NCBI GenBank assembly: GCA_024685975.1
Contig: JAIBDZ010000001.1
Span: 248,001 to 312,000 of the forward strand
Length of the DNA stretch: 64,000 nt
Source of the DNA: Piscirickettsiaceae bacterium
GTDB taxonomy: Bacteria; Pseudomonadota; Gammaproteobacteria; Nitrosococcales; Methylophagaceae
Direction of reading: 5' to 3'
How positions within the stretch are numbered: the first letter of the stretch is position 1; each line of letters opens with the position of its first letter. This document shows, piece after piece, positions 40,417 to 49,352 of the stretch. A program made the translations under genes and the position numbers. The notes beneath the pieces were generated by a model. It ran no database searches and was not told the origin of the DNA. It was given only the letters and a program-made list of their open reading frames with translations.

Positions 40417-41190
40417 ATGCTTACAGTGATTTCACCAGCAAAAACGCTTGATTTTGAGTCAGCGCCGATAACAGATTGTCATACACAACCGTCTTTTTTG
40501 ACAGAATCTCAACTGTTGATTGATGAGTTAAAACAACTGTCAGCGCCAGCGATTGCAAGTTTGATGAAGTTAAGTGATAAATTAGCGGGTTTAAACTTGG
40601 CACGTTATCAAACGTGGCATACGCCTTTTAGTTTAGATAATGCAAAGCAAGCGGTGCTGGCCTTTAAAGGGGATGTTTATACCGGATTAGATGCTGAAAC
40701 ATTAGGTGAAGCAGAGTTAGAGTTTGCCCAACAACATTTACGGATTTTGTCTGGTTTATATGGTGTGTTAAAACCATTAGATTTGATTCAACCCTACCGT
40801 CTAGAGATGGGGACTCAGTTTGCTAATGCCAAAGGTAAAAATCTTTACCAATTCTGGGGTGGACAATTGCGTGAGGCGATTGAAAACGAAGCATCAGAAA
40901 AAGGTGCGGTATTAGTCAATCTGGCGTCAAATGAGTATTTTAAAGCGCTTGAAGCTAAGAAACTCAATACTCGAATTATTACGCCGGTATTTAAAGATTG
41001 GAAAAATGGCCAATATAAAATCATCAGTTTTTATGCCAAAAAAGCACGGGGTTTGATGAGCCGATATATTATTGAGCATCAGATCATGGAACCGGAGCAG
41101 CTCAAACAGTTTGATACTGATGGTTATCGTTATAGTGCCGAGATGTCGTCAGGCGATGATTGGGTTTTTATTCGCGATCATGAAGAATGA
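40417..41190 (+). CDS. yaaA: Peroxide-stress protein YaaA
   Basis: A 257-residue DUF328 protein that limits free iron and DNA damage under peroxide stress in E. coli. Features: [47 protein letters not shown]-type core, and [16 protein letters not shown] at 40417 (after TGGGGGTAACG) is chosen over an in-frame start at 40285 because the conserved family N-terminus begins here. Divergent from dctQ. Confidence 0.93.
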   Translation: MLTVISPAKTLDFESAPITDCHTQPSFLTESQLLIDELKQLSAPAIASLMKLSDKLAGLNLARYQTWHTPFSLDNAKQAVLAFKGDVYTGLDAETLGEAELEFAQQHLRILSGLYGVLKPLDLIQPYRLEMGTQFANAKGKNLYQFWGGQLREAIENEASEKGAVLVNLASNEYFKALEAKKLNTRIITPVFKDWKNGQYKIISFYAKKARGLMSRYIIEHQIMEPEQLKQFDTDGYRYSAEMSSGDDWVFIRDHEE

Positions 41191-41197
41191 CGCGACG

Positions 41198-41989
41198 TTA
41201 AGCTGGTAAGGCTACTTTTTGTTTTTGATGGCTGTTACAGATTTCAAACTGGGCAATCAACGGCGCATGGTCTGACAGCCTACGCCATAAATTGTAACGT
41301 GGTCTTTCACAGCTAATAGGTTTGACCTTGCGATAATAGACGCGATCCATTTTTAGAATCGGTAACCAAGCAGGAAAAGTGCGCGCATGTGAGTTGTGTA
41401 GCATATGATGTGTTTCTTGCAGGTTTAAGTGCTCATAAAAATGCTTTTCTGCTTTTTCTCCCCAATCATTAAAGTCGCCAGCAATAATCAAAGGCGCGTC
41501 ATCAGGGACATGGGCTTCAATTCGCTCACTTAAGATACGAAATTGCTGTTTACGTTCAACATTAATTAAGCCTAAATGAATGCAAATAATATGCAGTTCT
41601 TGGTCGATATTCGGCAGTCGAATGACTCCATGTAATAGGCTGCGGCTTGCCCAAGATAACGCTGATACATTGATATTTTCCCAGCGAATAATCGGATGTT
41701 TACTTAAGATAGCATTGCCGTGATGGCCTAAGTTGTAGAGGGCATTCTTACCATAGGCGATATGTGGCCAGTGGTTGCGGGCAATATATTCGGCATGCGA
41801 ACAGTTGGGCCAGCCTGGTTGGGTGATTTCGTGCTGTTTATGTTCGCCTTGTACTTCTTGTAACATCAAAATATCGGCGTCAGCATCGAGCAGGGCGTCA
41901 CGTAATCTAGGTAAGATAAAGTGACGGTTACCAGCGCTGAACCCTTTATGGATATTAAAGGTAAGAATTCGAAGATCTGCGTGCGACAT
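41198..41989 (-). CDS. Endonuclease/exonuclease/phosphatase-family protein
   Basis: A 263-residue EEP-fold metal phosphodiesterase. Motifs in order: LTFNIHKGFS, LMLQEVQGE (metal Glu), HGVIRLPNIDQELHIICIHLG, IIAGDFNDWGE (Asp/Asn) and RRLSDHAPLIAQF (SDH catalytic end). No signal peptide. It resembles E. coli YbhP, whose substrate is not settled; nucleic acid, phosphoinositide-like lipid or other phosphodiesters are possible. Confidence 0.85.
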   Translation of the reverse strand: MSHADLRILTFNIHKGFSAGNRHFILPRLRDALLDADADILMLQEVQGEHKQHEITQPGWPNCSHAEYIARNHWPHIAYGKNALYNLGHHGNAILSKHPIIRWENINVSALSWASRSLLHGVIRLPNIDQELHIICIHLGLINVERKQQFRILSERIEAHVPDDAPLIIAGDFNDWGEKAEKHFYEHLNLQETHHMLHNSHARTFPAWLPILKMDRVYYRKVKPISCERPRYNLWRRLSDHAPLIAQFEICNSHQKQKVALPA

Positions 41990-42121
41990 AAATTTTAATG
42001 TAGCGTAAGTGAAATACTAGTTTTTACTTTAGCAGATATCCTTGTGCCTTAGTCAACTATTTTCATCAGCAAAATGAAGCGTTTTTAGGCGTTTTGAGTC
42101 TGATTTTTTGACCCATATCGA

Positions 42122-42322
42122 TTATTTTAAGATAAAAGTGATTTTGAGTACGACTTTGTATTCTATGATTTTATTCTTTTTAATATCAACAGATTGATCC
42201 TTAACCCAAGCAGATACGACATTGTCTAAAGTTTCTGTGGCGCGTTTCACTCCGGCTTCAACCGCATGATCAAAACTTTTAGGTGAACTCGCAATAATTT
42301 CTGTGACTCTGGCAACGGACAT
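42122..42322 (-). CDS. Dodecin (flavin-binding dodecamer)
   Basis: A 66-residue dodecin that stores or buffers flavin. The pattern SVARVTEIIASSPKSFDHAVEA, TLDNVVSAWVKDQSV and YKVVLKITFIL is diagnostic. The flavin-stacking Trp is in AWVKDQ. ATG at 42322 is set by AAGGAAA at correct spacing; the ATG two codons upstream sits directly on that site. Confidence 0.92.
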   Translation of the reverse strand: MSVARVTEIIASSPKSFDHAVEAGVKRATETLDNVVSAWVKDQSVDIKKNKIIEYKVVLKITFILK

Positions 42323-42452
42323 AATCATTTCCTTTTAGAGATGAATGTCATTTGATTATAAAGAGTCAAACCTTAATCGAAACTGAACAAACAAGGAGGG
42401 TGAGGAGTCGGTAGTGGCGAAGAGTCATTTTTTTAGTTCCACCGTGTCAATG

Positions 42453-42468
42453 ATATGATGTATCATAT
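42453..42468. promoter_or_regulatory. Perfect palindrome (Zur-like operator) before the MerC-domain gene
   Basis: ATATGAT-GT-ATCATAT is a perfect 16-bp dyad 44 bp before the MerC-domain ATG. AT-rich dyads of this shape are bound by Fur-family regulators, particularly Zur. Regulator identity is inferred from the gene context only. Confidence 0.45.
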
Positions 42469-42512
42469 GGAAGGGCTTGCTTATTGCGAGCTGATTTATT
42501 TAATGATGAGGA

Positions 42513-42932
42513 ATGACAACGAACGTGAAAACAATTCAATATTTTTCAGATAAAGCGGCAATCGGACTTTCTTTGCTGTGTACATTACATTGTTTGGCTT
42601 TGCCCGTTGTTTTGACGTTACTTCCTTCAATTGCAGCATTACATTTGGCTGATGAGCAATTTCATTTGTGGTTACTTTTTGCTGTCGTTCCATTGAGCTT
42701 TTTTGCTCTAATGGCGGGTTTTAAGCGCCACCGCAGTTATCGCTTATTAGTGCTTGGTGCGACCGGTATAACCCTGATGTTATTAGCCGTTATTTTAGGC
42801 CATGATTTTGGTGAAACATGGGAGAAAGGCCTGACTTTAGCAGGTGCGATGTTATTAGCATTCGGACATTTAAGTAATTACCGTTTATGTCGGCACTTAG
42901 ATTGTCATTGCCATGAACAGAATGATGGGTAA
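42513..42932 (+). CDS. MerC-domain membrane protein, probable metal transporter
   Basis: A 139-residue protein with four helices. The first carries CTLHC (LSLLCTLHCLALPVVLTLL), the metal site of MerC. Later helices are FHLWLLFAVVPLSFFALMAGF, LLVLGATGITLMLLAVILGH and LTLAGAMLLAFGHLSNYRL, and the tail CRHLDCHCHEQ is Cys/His-rich. MerC moves mercury in mer operons, but chromosomal MerC-domain proteins without mer genes are often linked to zinc. ATG at 42513 abuts GAGGA; a GTG at 42525 is an alternative start. Confidence 0.8.
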   Translation: MTTNVKTIQYFSDKAAIGLSLLCTLHCLALPVVLTLLPSIAALHLADEQFHLWLLFAVVPLSFFALMAGFKRHRSYRLLVLGATGITLMLLAVILGHDFGETWEKGLTLAGAMLLAFGHLSNYRLCRHLDCHCHEQNDG

Positions 42933-42936
42933 CACA

Positions 42937-43101
42937 TTAGCTGATTAGACCTTTTAATGAGGTCGGTTTGCAAAGGCTTTTCTTTTTTGCTGCGCTACGA
43001 AGACATTTTTCACAAACATATTCCGCATCGTGAATGAGTTGGTAAATTAACTCGGCTTCCTTGCCGATGTCTTTTTTCTTTAATTTACACAGCGTAGTCA
43101 T
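42937..43101 (-). CDS. 54-residue Cys-containing protein next to ferritin
   Basis: Too short for most gene callers. ATG at 43101 gives a 54-residue protein beginning MTTLCKLKKKDIGKEAELIY. Cys5, Cys30, Cys33 and Cys44 form a likely metal or Fe-S site (VCEKC). It is rich in Lys. It starts 12 bp after the ferritin stop on the same strand, so it is probably co-transcribed. No Shine-Dalgarno is obvious, suggesting coupling. I do not know a named family; a ferredoxin-like ferritin partner (compare Bfd, which is larger) is a guess. Confidence 0.7.
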   Translation of the reverse strand: MTTLCKLKKKDIGKEAELIYQLIHDAEYVCEKCLRSAAKKKSLCKPTSLKGLIS

Positions 43102-43113
43102 GTGTATTAGGCA

Positions 43114-43629
43114 TTATTTATTAAGCTTGTCTGGAATAATAAATGTGCGAGCGCTGAGTTCTTTATCAATAAAAAACAAGCCATTGCTATCATCACCGAC
43201 TAATTTCAATTTGCCCAAAATATCGCTGACGCCAGCTTCCTCTTCGACTTGTTCGCTGATAAACCAGTCTAGATGTGCCTTGGTGGCATAGTCTTTTTCT
43301 TCAGTTGCCATCGCCATTAGATTATTGATAGCAGCGGTGACTTTTTGTTCGTGTTCGAGTGTTTTCTCAAACACTTCTAAAGGGCTGCTGTATTCAGCTT
43401 GTGGAGAAGGGATAGCGCCCAAATCAACCATACTGCCGCGCTCTAAAATATAGTTGAATAAAATCATAGTATGGGCAGCTTCTTCTTGTGCCTGCATTTT
43501 CATCCAGTTTGCAAACCCGACCAATGAGCGGTGATCAAACCATGATGCCATTTGCAGGTATAAATAGCTTGAATAAAACTCATTTGAGACTTGTTTATTT
43601 AAGGATGATAGTAGGTTATCGCTGAGCAC
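43114..43629 (-). CDS. ftnA: Ferritin (FtnA type)
   Basis: A 171-residue iron-storage four-helix bundle without haem. The ferroxidase Glu17 lies in VSNEFYSSYLYLQMASWFD. The E..H site is MQAQEEAAHTMILFNYILERG. Another Glu/Gln set is in EHEQKVTAAINNL and WFISEQVEEEA. It stores iron as a mineral core, limiting peroxide chemistry. It is followed by a 54-residue Cys protein gene in the same direction. Confidence 0.95.
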   Translation of the reverse strand: MLSDNLLSSLNKQVSNEFYSSYLYLQMASWFDHRSLVGFANWMKMQAQEEAAHTMILFNYILERGSMVDLGAIPSPQAEYSSPLEVFEKTLEHEQKVTAAINNLMAMATEEKDYATKAHLDWFISEQVEEEAGVSDILGKLKLVGDDSNGLFFIDKELSARTFIIPDKLNK

Positions 43630-44210
43630 GAGATTCTCCAGTACGTGAGGTTAGACTGATTACGATGATAGTGGCGGTATAAACACGCACTTAAAATCGT
43701 AGTGATAACTTAGACAGTAATGCATCACTTTATTTAAAGCAAGTTAAAGCATAGCTTGTGTAGCTTGTTTTCAAGGCCTACATCGAAAAAGGTCTGGGTG
43801 AGATTAATTGTGGTGTGGGGACACCTTGTCACTATGGAATGATTTTTGAAATAGCGCAGCTGAGAAAAATCATAGCAAAAAGGGTTTATTTAGGTGCTTA
43901 TTTGACGACTTATGTTTGTCATATGATGTTGTTATAACGAAGGCTAACAAATGCCTTAATCCCCTATGGTTTGCTAGTTATAACGGTGTGATGTGAGCGT
44001 GTTTCTTTATAAGTTAAAACGATAAAACAGGCGATGATATATAGGAGATGTTGTGTTGTGTTAATTGGTTGGTTTTGGTCTTGAAGATCACTTTGAATTG
44101 TGAAAATATGTTTGATCTCAAATAGATTGTTTTACCCAGATATACAAGGTTGTTTAGCGGTAACAGGAAAGCAATGATGCTTTTTTGTCTTAGTAAAGGA
44201 GAGGGAAAGA
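43630..44210. other. Non-coding interval between ferritin and haem peroxidase
   Basis: A 581-bp AT-rich region between divergent genes. I see no gene, tRNA or clear Fur box. The octamer palindrome GTTATAAC occurs twice, about 47 bp apart (near 43931 and 43977). A good ribosome site AAAGGAGAGGG lies directly before the peroxidase ATG. Both promoters must be here. Confidence 0.6.
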
Positions 44211-45620
44211 ATGAAAAGAAGTCATGGTTTGAATTCACTGAAAGGAATTGATGCGTTTTGTACGGTTGGGCACCAACGGCAGCGTGGCGAGAATTTCGGC
44301 AGAATGTTTAATATCGCCCCATTGAATACGCCGCCGAGTGCTTTAAAGAGCTTAGGCGTCCAAGGAGGGCCTTTGGATGGCGGCACCAATGCTAATAGGT
44401 CAGATAGTGTGGGTGTTGGCGATGTTTTCTTTGGTCAATTTATTGATCATGATATTACCTTAGATGTCTCAACGAGTTTGTCAGCGACGGCGGCTAATCT
44501 TAATTCATTTCAAAATGCGAGAACACCATCATTAGACTTGGATAGTGTTTACGGGATGGGCCCAGAGGCACAACCTTACTTATATGTTCAAGATGGCGAT
44601 TTTGCGAATATCAAATTGCTGACGGGTGCCGATACACCTAATGCAACTAACTTACAAAAAGAGGACTTGGCACGGGCGATTAATGGCCGTGCGGTGATTG
44701 GTGATCCTCGTAATGACGAAAATAGAATTATTAGCCAAATTCATTTAGCGATGATTCGTTTTCATAACCGCGTGGTTGATGAATTATCGACTAAATATCA
44801 TGGTGCTGAATTGTTTGAAGAAGCAAAAAAACTCACGACTTGGCATTATCAATGGGTTGTGATTCATGACTTCTTAGTCAAGATGTGTGGCGCAGCGGTG
44901 GTAAAAGATATTCTAGGCAACGGTCGTCAATGCTATCAAGCAGAGCCTGGAGATGCGTTTATTCCAGTTGAGTTTTCTGTTGCAGCTTATCGTTTTGGCC
45001 ATTCCATGATTCCACAAAAGATTCAAATTCAGAAAAATGAATCATCATTGGAATTATTTGGCACATTATTAGGACGTGGCTTTTCACCATTAACTGATGA
45101 AAGGGCGGTTGTTGACTGGTTAGAGTTGGTTGATAGTGATGCTGGCAGACGTGTGCAGATGGCAGAAAAATTAGATACTAAAATGGCAACAGATTTATTG
45201 AAGCTGCCTTTTATTCAACCTTCTGACGAACAATCATTAGCGACGCGTAATTTGTTAAGAGGTCAAACCTACTTACTACCTTCGGGTGAAAATGTTGCGT
45301 GGGAAATGGGACGTCCTGATGCTGAAATTGATACGGTGATGAGTAGCGCTATGGCAAAAGCGGGCAATGATATTGATTTATCGACTGGTATTCCTTTGTG
45401 GTTTTATGTGCTCACAGAAGCAGAAACCATTGGTAAAGAAGTACAAGCTAATCAATTTGAGCCTGGAGAAGGCCTAGGGCCTGTAGGCGCTCGTATTGTG
45501 GCGGAAACACTGATTGGGCTTATTGAGCTTGATGAACGATCATTTATGGCGGTGAACCGAAACTGGGAGCCAAGTGATGATTTAGGTGTGTCTACATTAG
45601 CAGAGATGCTGACTTTCTAA
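44211..45620 (+). CDS. Animal-type haem peroxidase
   Basis: A 469-residue member of the peroxidase-cyclooxygenase superfamily. Landmarks: DVFFGQFIDHDITLDVS (distal His in IDHDIT), GRAVIGDPRNDENRIISQIH (catalytic Arg region), MIRFHNRVVDEL, and AAYRFGHSMIP (proximal His). C-terminal VGARIVAETLIGLIELDE is also typical. No signal peptide is visible, so it appears cytoplasmic or exported by a non-Sec route. It oxidises small substrates with peroxide; halides are possible. It has its own terminator. Bacterial forms are uncommon. Confidence 0.85.
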   Translation: MKRSHGLNSLKGIDAFCTVGHQRQRGENFGRMFNIAPLNTPPSALKSLGVQGGPLDGGTNANRSDSVGVGDVFFGQFIDHDITLDVSTSLSATAANLNSFQNARTPSLDLDSVYGMGPEAQPYLYVQDGDFANIKLLTGADTPNATNLQKEDLARAINGRAVIGDPRNDENRIISQIHLAMIRFHNRVVDELSTKYHGAELFEEAKKLTTWHYQWVVIHDFLVKMCGAAVVKDILGNGRQCYQAEPGDAFIPVEFSVAAYRFGHSMIPQKIQIQKNESSLELFGTLLGRGFSPLTDERAVVDWLELVDSDAGRRVQMAEKLDTKMATDLLKLPFIQPSDEQSLATRNLLRGQTYLLPSGENVAWEMGRPDAEIDTVMSSAMAKAGNDIDLSTGIPLWFYVLTEAETIGKEVQANQFEPGEGLGPVGARIVAETLIGLIELDERSFMAVNRNWEPSDDLGVSTLAEMLTF

Positions 45621-45638
45621 GTAGAGAGTAGCTATAGG

Positions 45639-45676
45639 CAAATTTACGGGCGGTCATGAGGCCGTTCGTAAGTTTG
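45639..45676 (+). terminator. Terminator-like hairpin after the haem peroxidase
   Basis: CAAATTTACGGGCGG pairs imperfectly (15 bp with three G-T or mismatched pairs) with CCGTTCGTAAGTTTG, followed by TTTTG. Confidence 0.6.
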
Positions 45677-45693
45677 TTTTGTGAAGAGAGCAG

Positions 45694-45726
45694 AGCTAAT
45701 TGGCAGGTTTGACCCTACCAATTAGC
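45694..45726 (-). terminator. Strong hairpin at the end of the molybdoenzyme operon
   Basis: AGCTAATTGG-C-AGG pairs with CCT-A-CCAATTAGCT around TTTGA. It lies 17 bp past the reductase stop. It has no clear U-run, so it may be a mRNA-stabilising end or a processing signal rather than an intrinsic terminator. Confidence 0.5.
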
Positions 45727-45743
45727 TTGTCTCAATCAGAACA

Positions 45744-46871
45744 CTATTGCGTTCTTAGCGTTTTTGGAACTTGACCGTTATCTGGTGAGATAGCATCGTG
45801 AGGACAAGCATCCACACAAGCAAAACACCGAATACATTTTGATTCATCAATGTATAACGAGTTGTAGTAAATCCCCGATGTTTCTCTCGGTGATACTCTT
45901 GAAAAGTCTTCGACTTTTCTATTTTTACCAATTCCCATAATAGAGAAGTTAGTGGCTTCTACAATACAGTCTGCCACTGGTTTAACCAGTAGACATTCAT
46001 CGCAGACAACACATTTTGCATTATCGATAACAGGTGCTGGTGAACGTGCATCTTCAAACTTATCGTAATGGATGCGACTTTCTGGTACACCCGCTTGTTT
46101 CAATACTTCAGCACCATGGTCAATCATTGGAGGAGGACCACAGAAGAAAGCACTGACTTTGTTGATATCTAATTTACCTTGAGTCAGATAGTTTTCATTG
46201 AAGTACTCTGTGACGAATCCACGAGGACCATCCCAATCACTGTCTTCAGGTTCTTCTGATAACACTGGAATGAATTCAAAATGACATTCAGGGTTCCATT
46301 GTTTTGCAATCTCAGCCATTTCTTGCTGACAATACAAATCTTCTTGTGTACGAGCACCGTAGAAGAAGTAGCAATCACGCGCTAGGCTATTGTGATTAGC
46401 ATGTTCAACTAAGGCTTTAATCGCACTCATACCACTACCACCCGCTATGCAGACGATAGTGTTATCAGTTTTGTCTAAGCCAAATTTCCCCATAGGGCCA
46501 CTGACAACGACATTTTCACCTGAGCGGTCTTTCTCTTGGAACCAGTTAGATAAGCCACCACCTTCAACCATACGGATGAAGAAGGTTACTTCATTAGGGT
46601 TCTCTAACTCTGGAGACTTAGCAAACGAGTATGCACGTGGACGGTCAAGGTCTTCGACTTTGATCGTGCCGTATTGGCCTGCTGTTGCTCCTAGGAATCC
46701 TTCTTCTGATTCATAAGAGACAGTCACCTCGATGGTGTCGTGGGTAAGGGGTTTGACCCGACTGATGACACCATCGAAGTTACTGACGCGTTTACGTTGA
46801 ATTTCTATATTAGGTATATGAAATAAATTATCAAAAGGATCATTGAAATGATCTAATTGTGAATTTGCCAT
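45744..46871 (-). CDS. FNR-type flavoprotein reductase with C-terminal [4Fe-4S] ferredoxin domain
   Basis: A 375-residue electron carrier. Residues about 30-130 form the FAD domain (RPRAYSFAKSP supplies RxYS). Residues about 130-270 form the NAD(P) domain (VCIAGGSGMSAIKAL, FFCGPPPMI). The C-terminal 90 residues hold two Cys sets, CVVCDEC...C and CIRCFACVDACP, for two [4Fe-4S] clusters. Order is the reverse of BoxA-type reductases. It overlaps the molybdoenzyme gene by one base, so it most likely passes electrons between NAD(P)H and that enzyme. Direction is unknown. Confidence 0.85.
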   Translation of the reverse strand: MANSQLDHFNDPFDNLFHIPNIEIQRKRVSNFDGVISRVKPLTHDTIEVTVSYESEEGFLGATAGQYGTIKVEDLDRPRAYSFAKSPELENPNEVTFFIRMVEGGGLSNWFQEKDRSGENVVVSGPMGKFGLDKTDNTIVCIAGGSGMSAIKALVEHANHNSLARDCYFFYGARTQEDLYCQQEMAEIAKQWNPECHFEFIPVLSEEPEDSDWDGPRGFVTEYFNENYLTQGKLDINKVSAFFCGPPPMIDHGAEVLKQAGVPESRIHYDKFEDARSPAPVIDNAKCVVCDECLLVKPVADCIVEATNFSIMGIGKNRKVEDFSRVSPRETSGIYYNSLYIDESKCIRCFACVDACPHDAISPDNGQVPKTLRTQ

Positions 46872-49168
46872 TATTCGAATACTCCTGTGTGTACTTTTTT
46901 AGCTGCTTCAAGGATTTCTTCATCGGTTGCTTCGATATCTTTGTTGCGAGGATCTTCTCTCCAACGTTTGATATATCCTTCAACACCGCCCCAACGTTTT
47001 AGAATGTCTTTTCTGACTTCATCAGTCGCTAACTCTACTTCAACAAGACATGAGTAGAATGTTGGGCTGTTACCAAAGTCAGTTAACATTTCTGAGTTCA
47101 AGGCGTTGACATTGACGCCACCATAAGTGTTACTACCTTTGAATTGTTTCTGTGTATTACAGACACCTGGTAATAACTTCTCGATGATTACGGCATGAGC
47201 GTATGTTTCACCACGGTCATTATAAATACGACATAGTTGACCATCTTGGATGTTACGTTTTTTCGCATCTTTAGGACTGATTTCCAAAGTAGGGCGAGAC
47301 ATCATTGCTTGAAGTCTTGGTACTTGTTGGAATGAGTCACCAATGAAGTGATGAGACGCACAACTTAAGATTTGTAGTGGGAATTGCTCACGTTTCGGAT
47401 CGTCTTGGCCTTCAATTTCAGCCACATAACTTGGCATTGGATCAATACCTTGATCTTTCAATGTGGCACTGTAGATTTCAATCTTACCACTTGGTGTTGG
47501 CCAGCCTTTGTTGAGGAAGTCACGACGACTACTACTTGTATTCGCACGAGCCCAACCATTTTTCTTCAACTCTTCGTAGTCAATGCCTTCCATTAATGGA
47601 TTTGCTTCACCATCGACTAAGATATCACGAATGATTTCTTCATCTGTTTGAGTGAATGCATTGTCTTCTGGGTCAACATAACCCATTTTGTCAGCAAGTT
47701 TACGGAACAACTCTGAGTTACGAAGACTTTCACCTAATGGTTCAATGACAGGTTCGTTCATACCGAAGTACCAGTTACCATATGTGGCAACTAAATCCAT
47801 ACGTTCTAATTGTGTATCGGCTGGTAAGACGATATCCGCATATTGGCATGTATCAGACCAGAATGTGTCATGGACAGCCATAAATAGGTCATCACGCATC
47901 ATACCTTCACGAACGGTTTTACTGTTTGGTGTGCAGTTCGCAGGATCTGAGTTATAAACAAATAGTGATTTGATAGGTTTTGCAAATGGTTTGCCTTGTT
48001 CACCAAGGTGATCTCTTAATGCACTACCTAATTGAACCATGCTGATTTGACGTTTTGAAGCACGGTCACCTAAGTCTGGGCGGTGTAATTTTTCAAGGTT
48101 ATGACGTAACCACATTTCTTCTAAGTTACCGAAACCTGCACCACCACATTTTTCACGCCAAGAACCAGTAATGGCTGGCAATGTTAGGATTGCACGACAT
48201 GTTTGACCTGAGTTTTGATGGCGGTTTAAGCCGTAGTTAGCACGAATAACTGATTTCTTCGTTGAACCGTATTCTATTGCTAATTTCTCAATTTCACTTG
48301 CTGGAACGCCAGTAATTTCTTCTGCTTTCTCTAAAGTGTATTCAGGAAGTTGGTTTTCGATAAAGGCTTTCCAGCCTAATGTTTGTTCTTCTAAGAACTC
48401 AACATCATGCATGTTTTTATCAACGATGACTTTCATCATTGCTAATGCCATGGCTGCATCTGTACCTGGGCGAGGCTGGATATGCCAATCAGCCATCATT
48501 GTGGTACGTGTTTCACGTGGGTCAATAACAACTAGTTTCGCGCCACGTTCTTTTGCTTCACGTAAGAATGGGATAGCGTGTACACCCGTACTGACTAGGT
48601 TAGCACCCCATAAAATAATAAGATCTGCTTCTTGTGCTGCTTCATGAATAGAAGTGTCAGCGTGTGCCATACCATAAGTATGTAGGCCAGCCCACATTGC
48701 AGCAAAAATACAGATAGATTGTTCTAGACGGGCTGCTTCCATTTTATTCCAGAAGCGAGTGTCCATTGTCCAGTAACCGACCATACCCATCGTACCTGAA
48801 TACGAATAAGGTTGAACTGATTCTGAACCGTATTTTTCAATCGTTTCTTTAAAGTTATCTGTAATGGTATCAAGCGCTTCATCCCAACTGATACGTTCGA
48901 ATTTAGCTCCTGGTCCTTTTGGCCCAACACGTTTGTGTGGGTAGAGAACACGGTTGTCGTTATAAACATAATCAAGGTAGTGGTTAACCTTGTTACATAA
49001 ATGACCACGTGTAATAGGGTGAGTAGGATCACCTTGGACTCGGATCGCTTTTCCTGTTTTATCGTCTTTTGTTACCAGCATTGAACATGAGTCTGGACAG
49101 TCATGTGGACAGACGACGTGATGGACTGAATAGCCCTCTTTTACTTCGATTTTTGTATTAGCATTCAT
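46871..49168 (-). CDS. Cytoplasmic molybdopterin (bis-PGD) oxidoreductase
   Basis: A 765-residue DMSO-reductase-superfamily catalytic subunit. The N-terminal [4Fe-4S] site is CPHDCPDSC plus GHLC (Cys20, 24, 28, 58). The likely Mo ligand is Cys153 in LEQSICIFAAMW. Further family marks: LIILWGANLVSTGVH, KLVVIDPRETRT, MADWHIQPRPGTDAAMALAM, and a C-terminal molydopterin-binding domain with ISPKDAKKRNIQDGQLCRIYND. No Tat signal, so cytoplasmic. ATG at 49168 with AAAAGGGGTAAC is preferred to a TTG at 49216. It belongs to the CPHDCPD branch, mostly of unknown substrate. Formate dehydrogenase is less likely. Confidence 0.85.
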   Translation of the reverse strand: MNANTKIEVKEGYSVHHVVCPHDCPDSCSMLVTKDDKTGKAIRVQGDPTHPITRGHLCNKVNHYLDYVYNDNRVLYPHKRVGPKGPGAKFERISWDEALDTITDNFKETIEKYGSESVQPYSYSGTMGMVGYWTMDTRFWNKMEAARLEQSICIFAAMWAGLHTYGMAHADTSIHEAAQEADLIILWGANLVSTGVHAIPFLREAKERGAKLVVIDPRETRTTMMADWHIQPRPGTDAAMALAMMKVIVDKNMHDVEFLEEQTLGWKAFIENQLPEYTLEKAEEITGVPASEIEKLAIEYGSTKKSVIRANYGLNRHQNSGQTCRAILTLPAITGSWREKCGGAGFGNLEEMWLRHNLEKLHRPDLGDRASKRQISMVQLGSALRDHLGEQGKPFAKPIKSLFVYNSDPANCTPNSKTVREGMMRDDLFMAVHDTFWSDTCQYADIVLPADTQLERMDLVATYGNWYFGMNEPVIEPLGESLRNSELFRKLADKMGYVDPEDNAFTQTDEEIIRDILVDGEANPLMEGIDYEELKKNGWARANTSSSRRDFLNKGWPTPSGKIEIYSATLKDQGIDPMPSYVAEIEGQDDPKREQFPLQILSCASHHFIGDSFQQVPRLQAMMSRPTLEISPKDAKKRNIQDGQLCRIYNDRGETYAHAVIIEKLLPGVCNTQKQFKGSNTYGGVNVNALNSEMLTDFGNSPTFYSCLVEVELATDEVRKDILKRWGGVEGYIKRWREDPRNKDIEATDEEILEAAKKVHTGVFE

Positions 49169-49311
49169 AAAAGTTACCCCTTTTAAACTTCTGCTTTGTA
49201 GTAGTGCATGGAACAAACTGCCATTATTTTTTATTGGATAAGTTTGTTTATGTTCTGTGCTCCTTGCAGTGCAACTACCGTTCTCATAATTATTTTCGTT
49301 AAAAAATAAAG

Positions 49312-49340
49312 AATAGAGCTAGCACATTGCTAGCTCTATT
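49312..49340 (-). terminator. Terminator between porin and molybdoenzyme genes
   Basis: AATAGAGCTAGCA pairs perfectly with TGCTAGCTCTATT around CAT. On the minus transcript it is followed by a U-rich run. It lies inside the operon, so it probably lowers enzyme expression relative to the porin and channel, with a second promoter or read-through feeding the reductase genes. Confidence 0.7.
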
Positions 49341-49352
49341 TTTCGCTTTGAC

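Noticed and set aside
44014-44238. 74-codon minus frame before the haem peroxidase
   Set aside because: Overlaps the peroxidase start and its ribosome site; product is low complexity with no known pattern.
47384-48647. Several plus-strand frames inside the molybdoenzyme gene
   Set aside because: All are shadows of a clearly conserved minus-strand protein.
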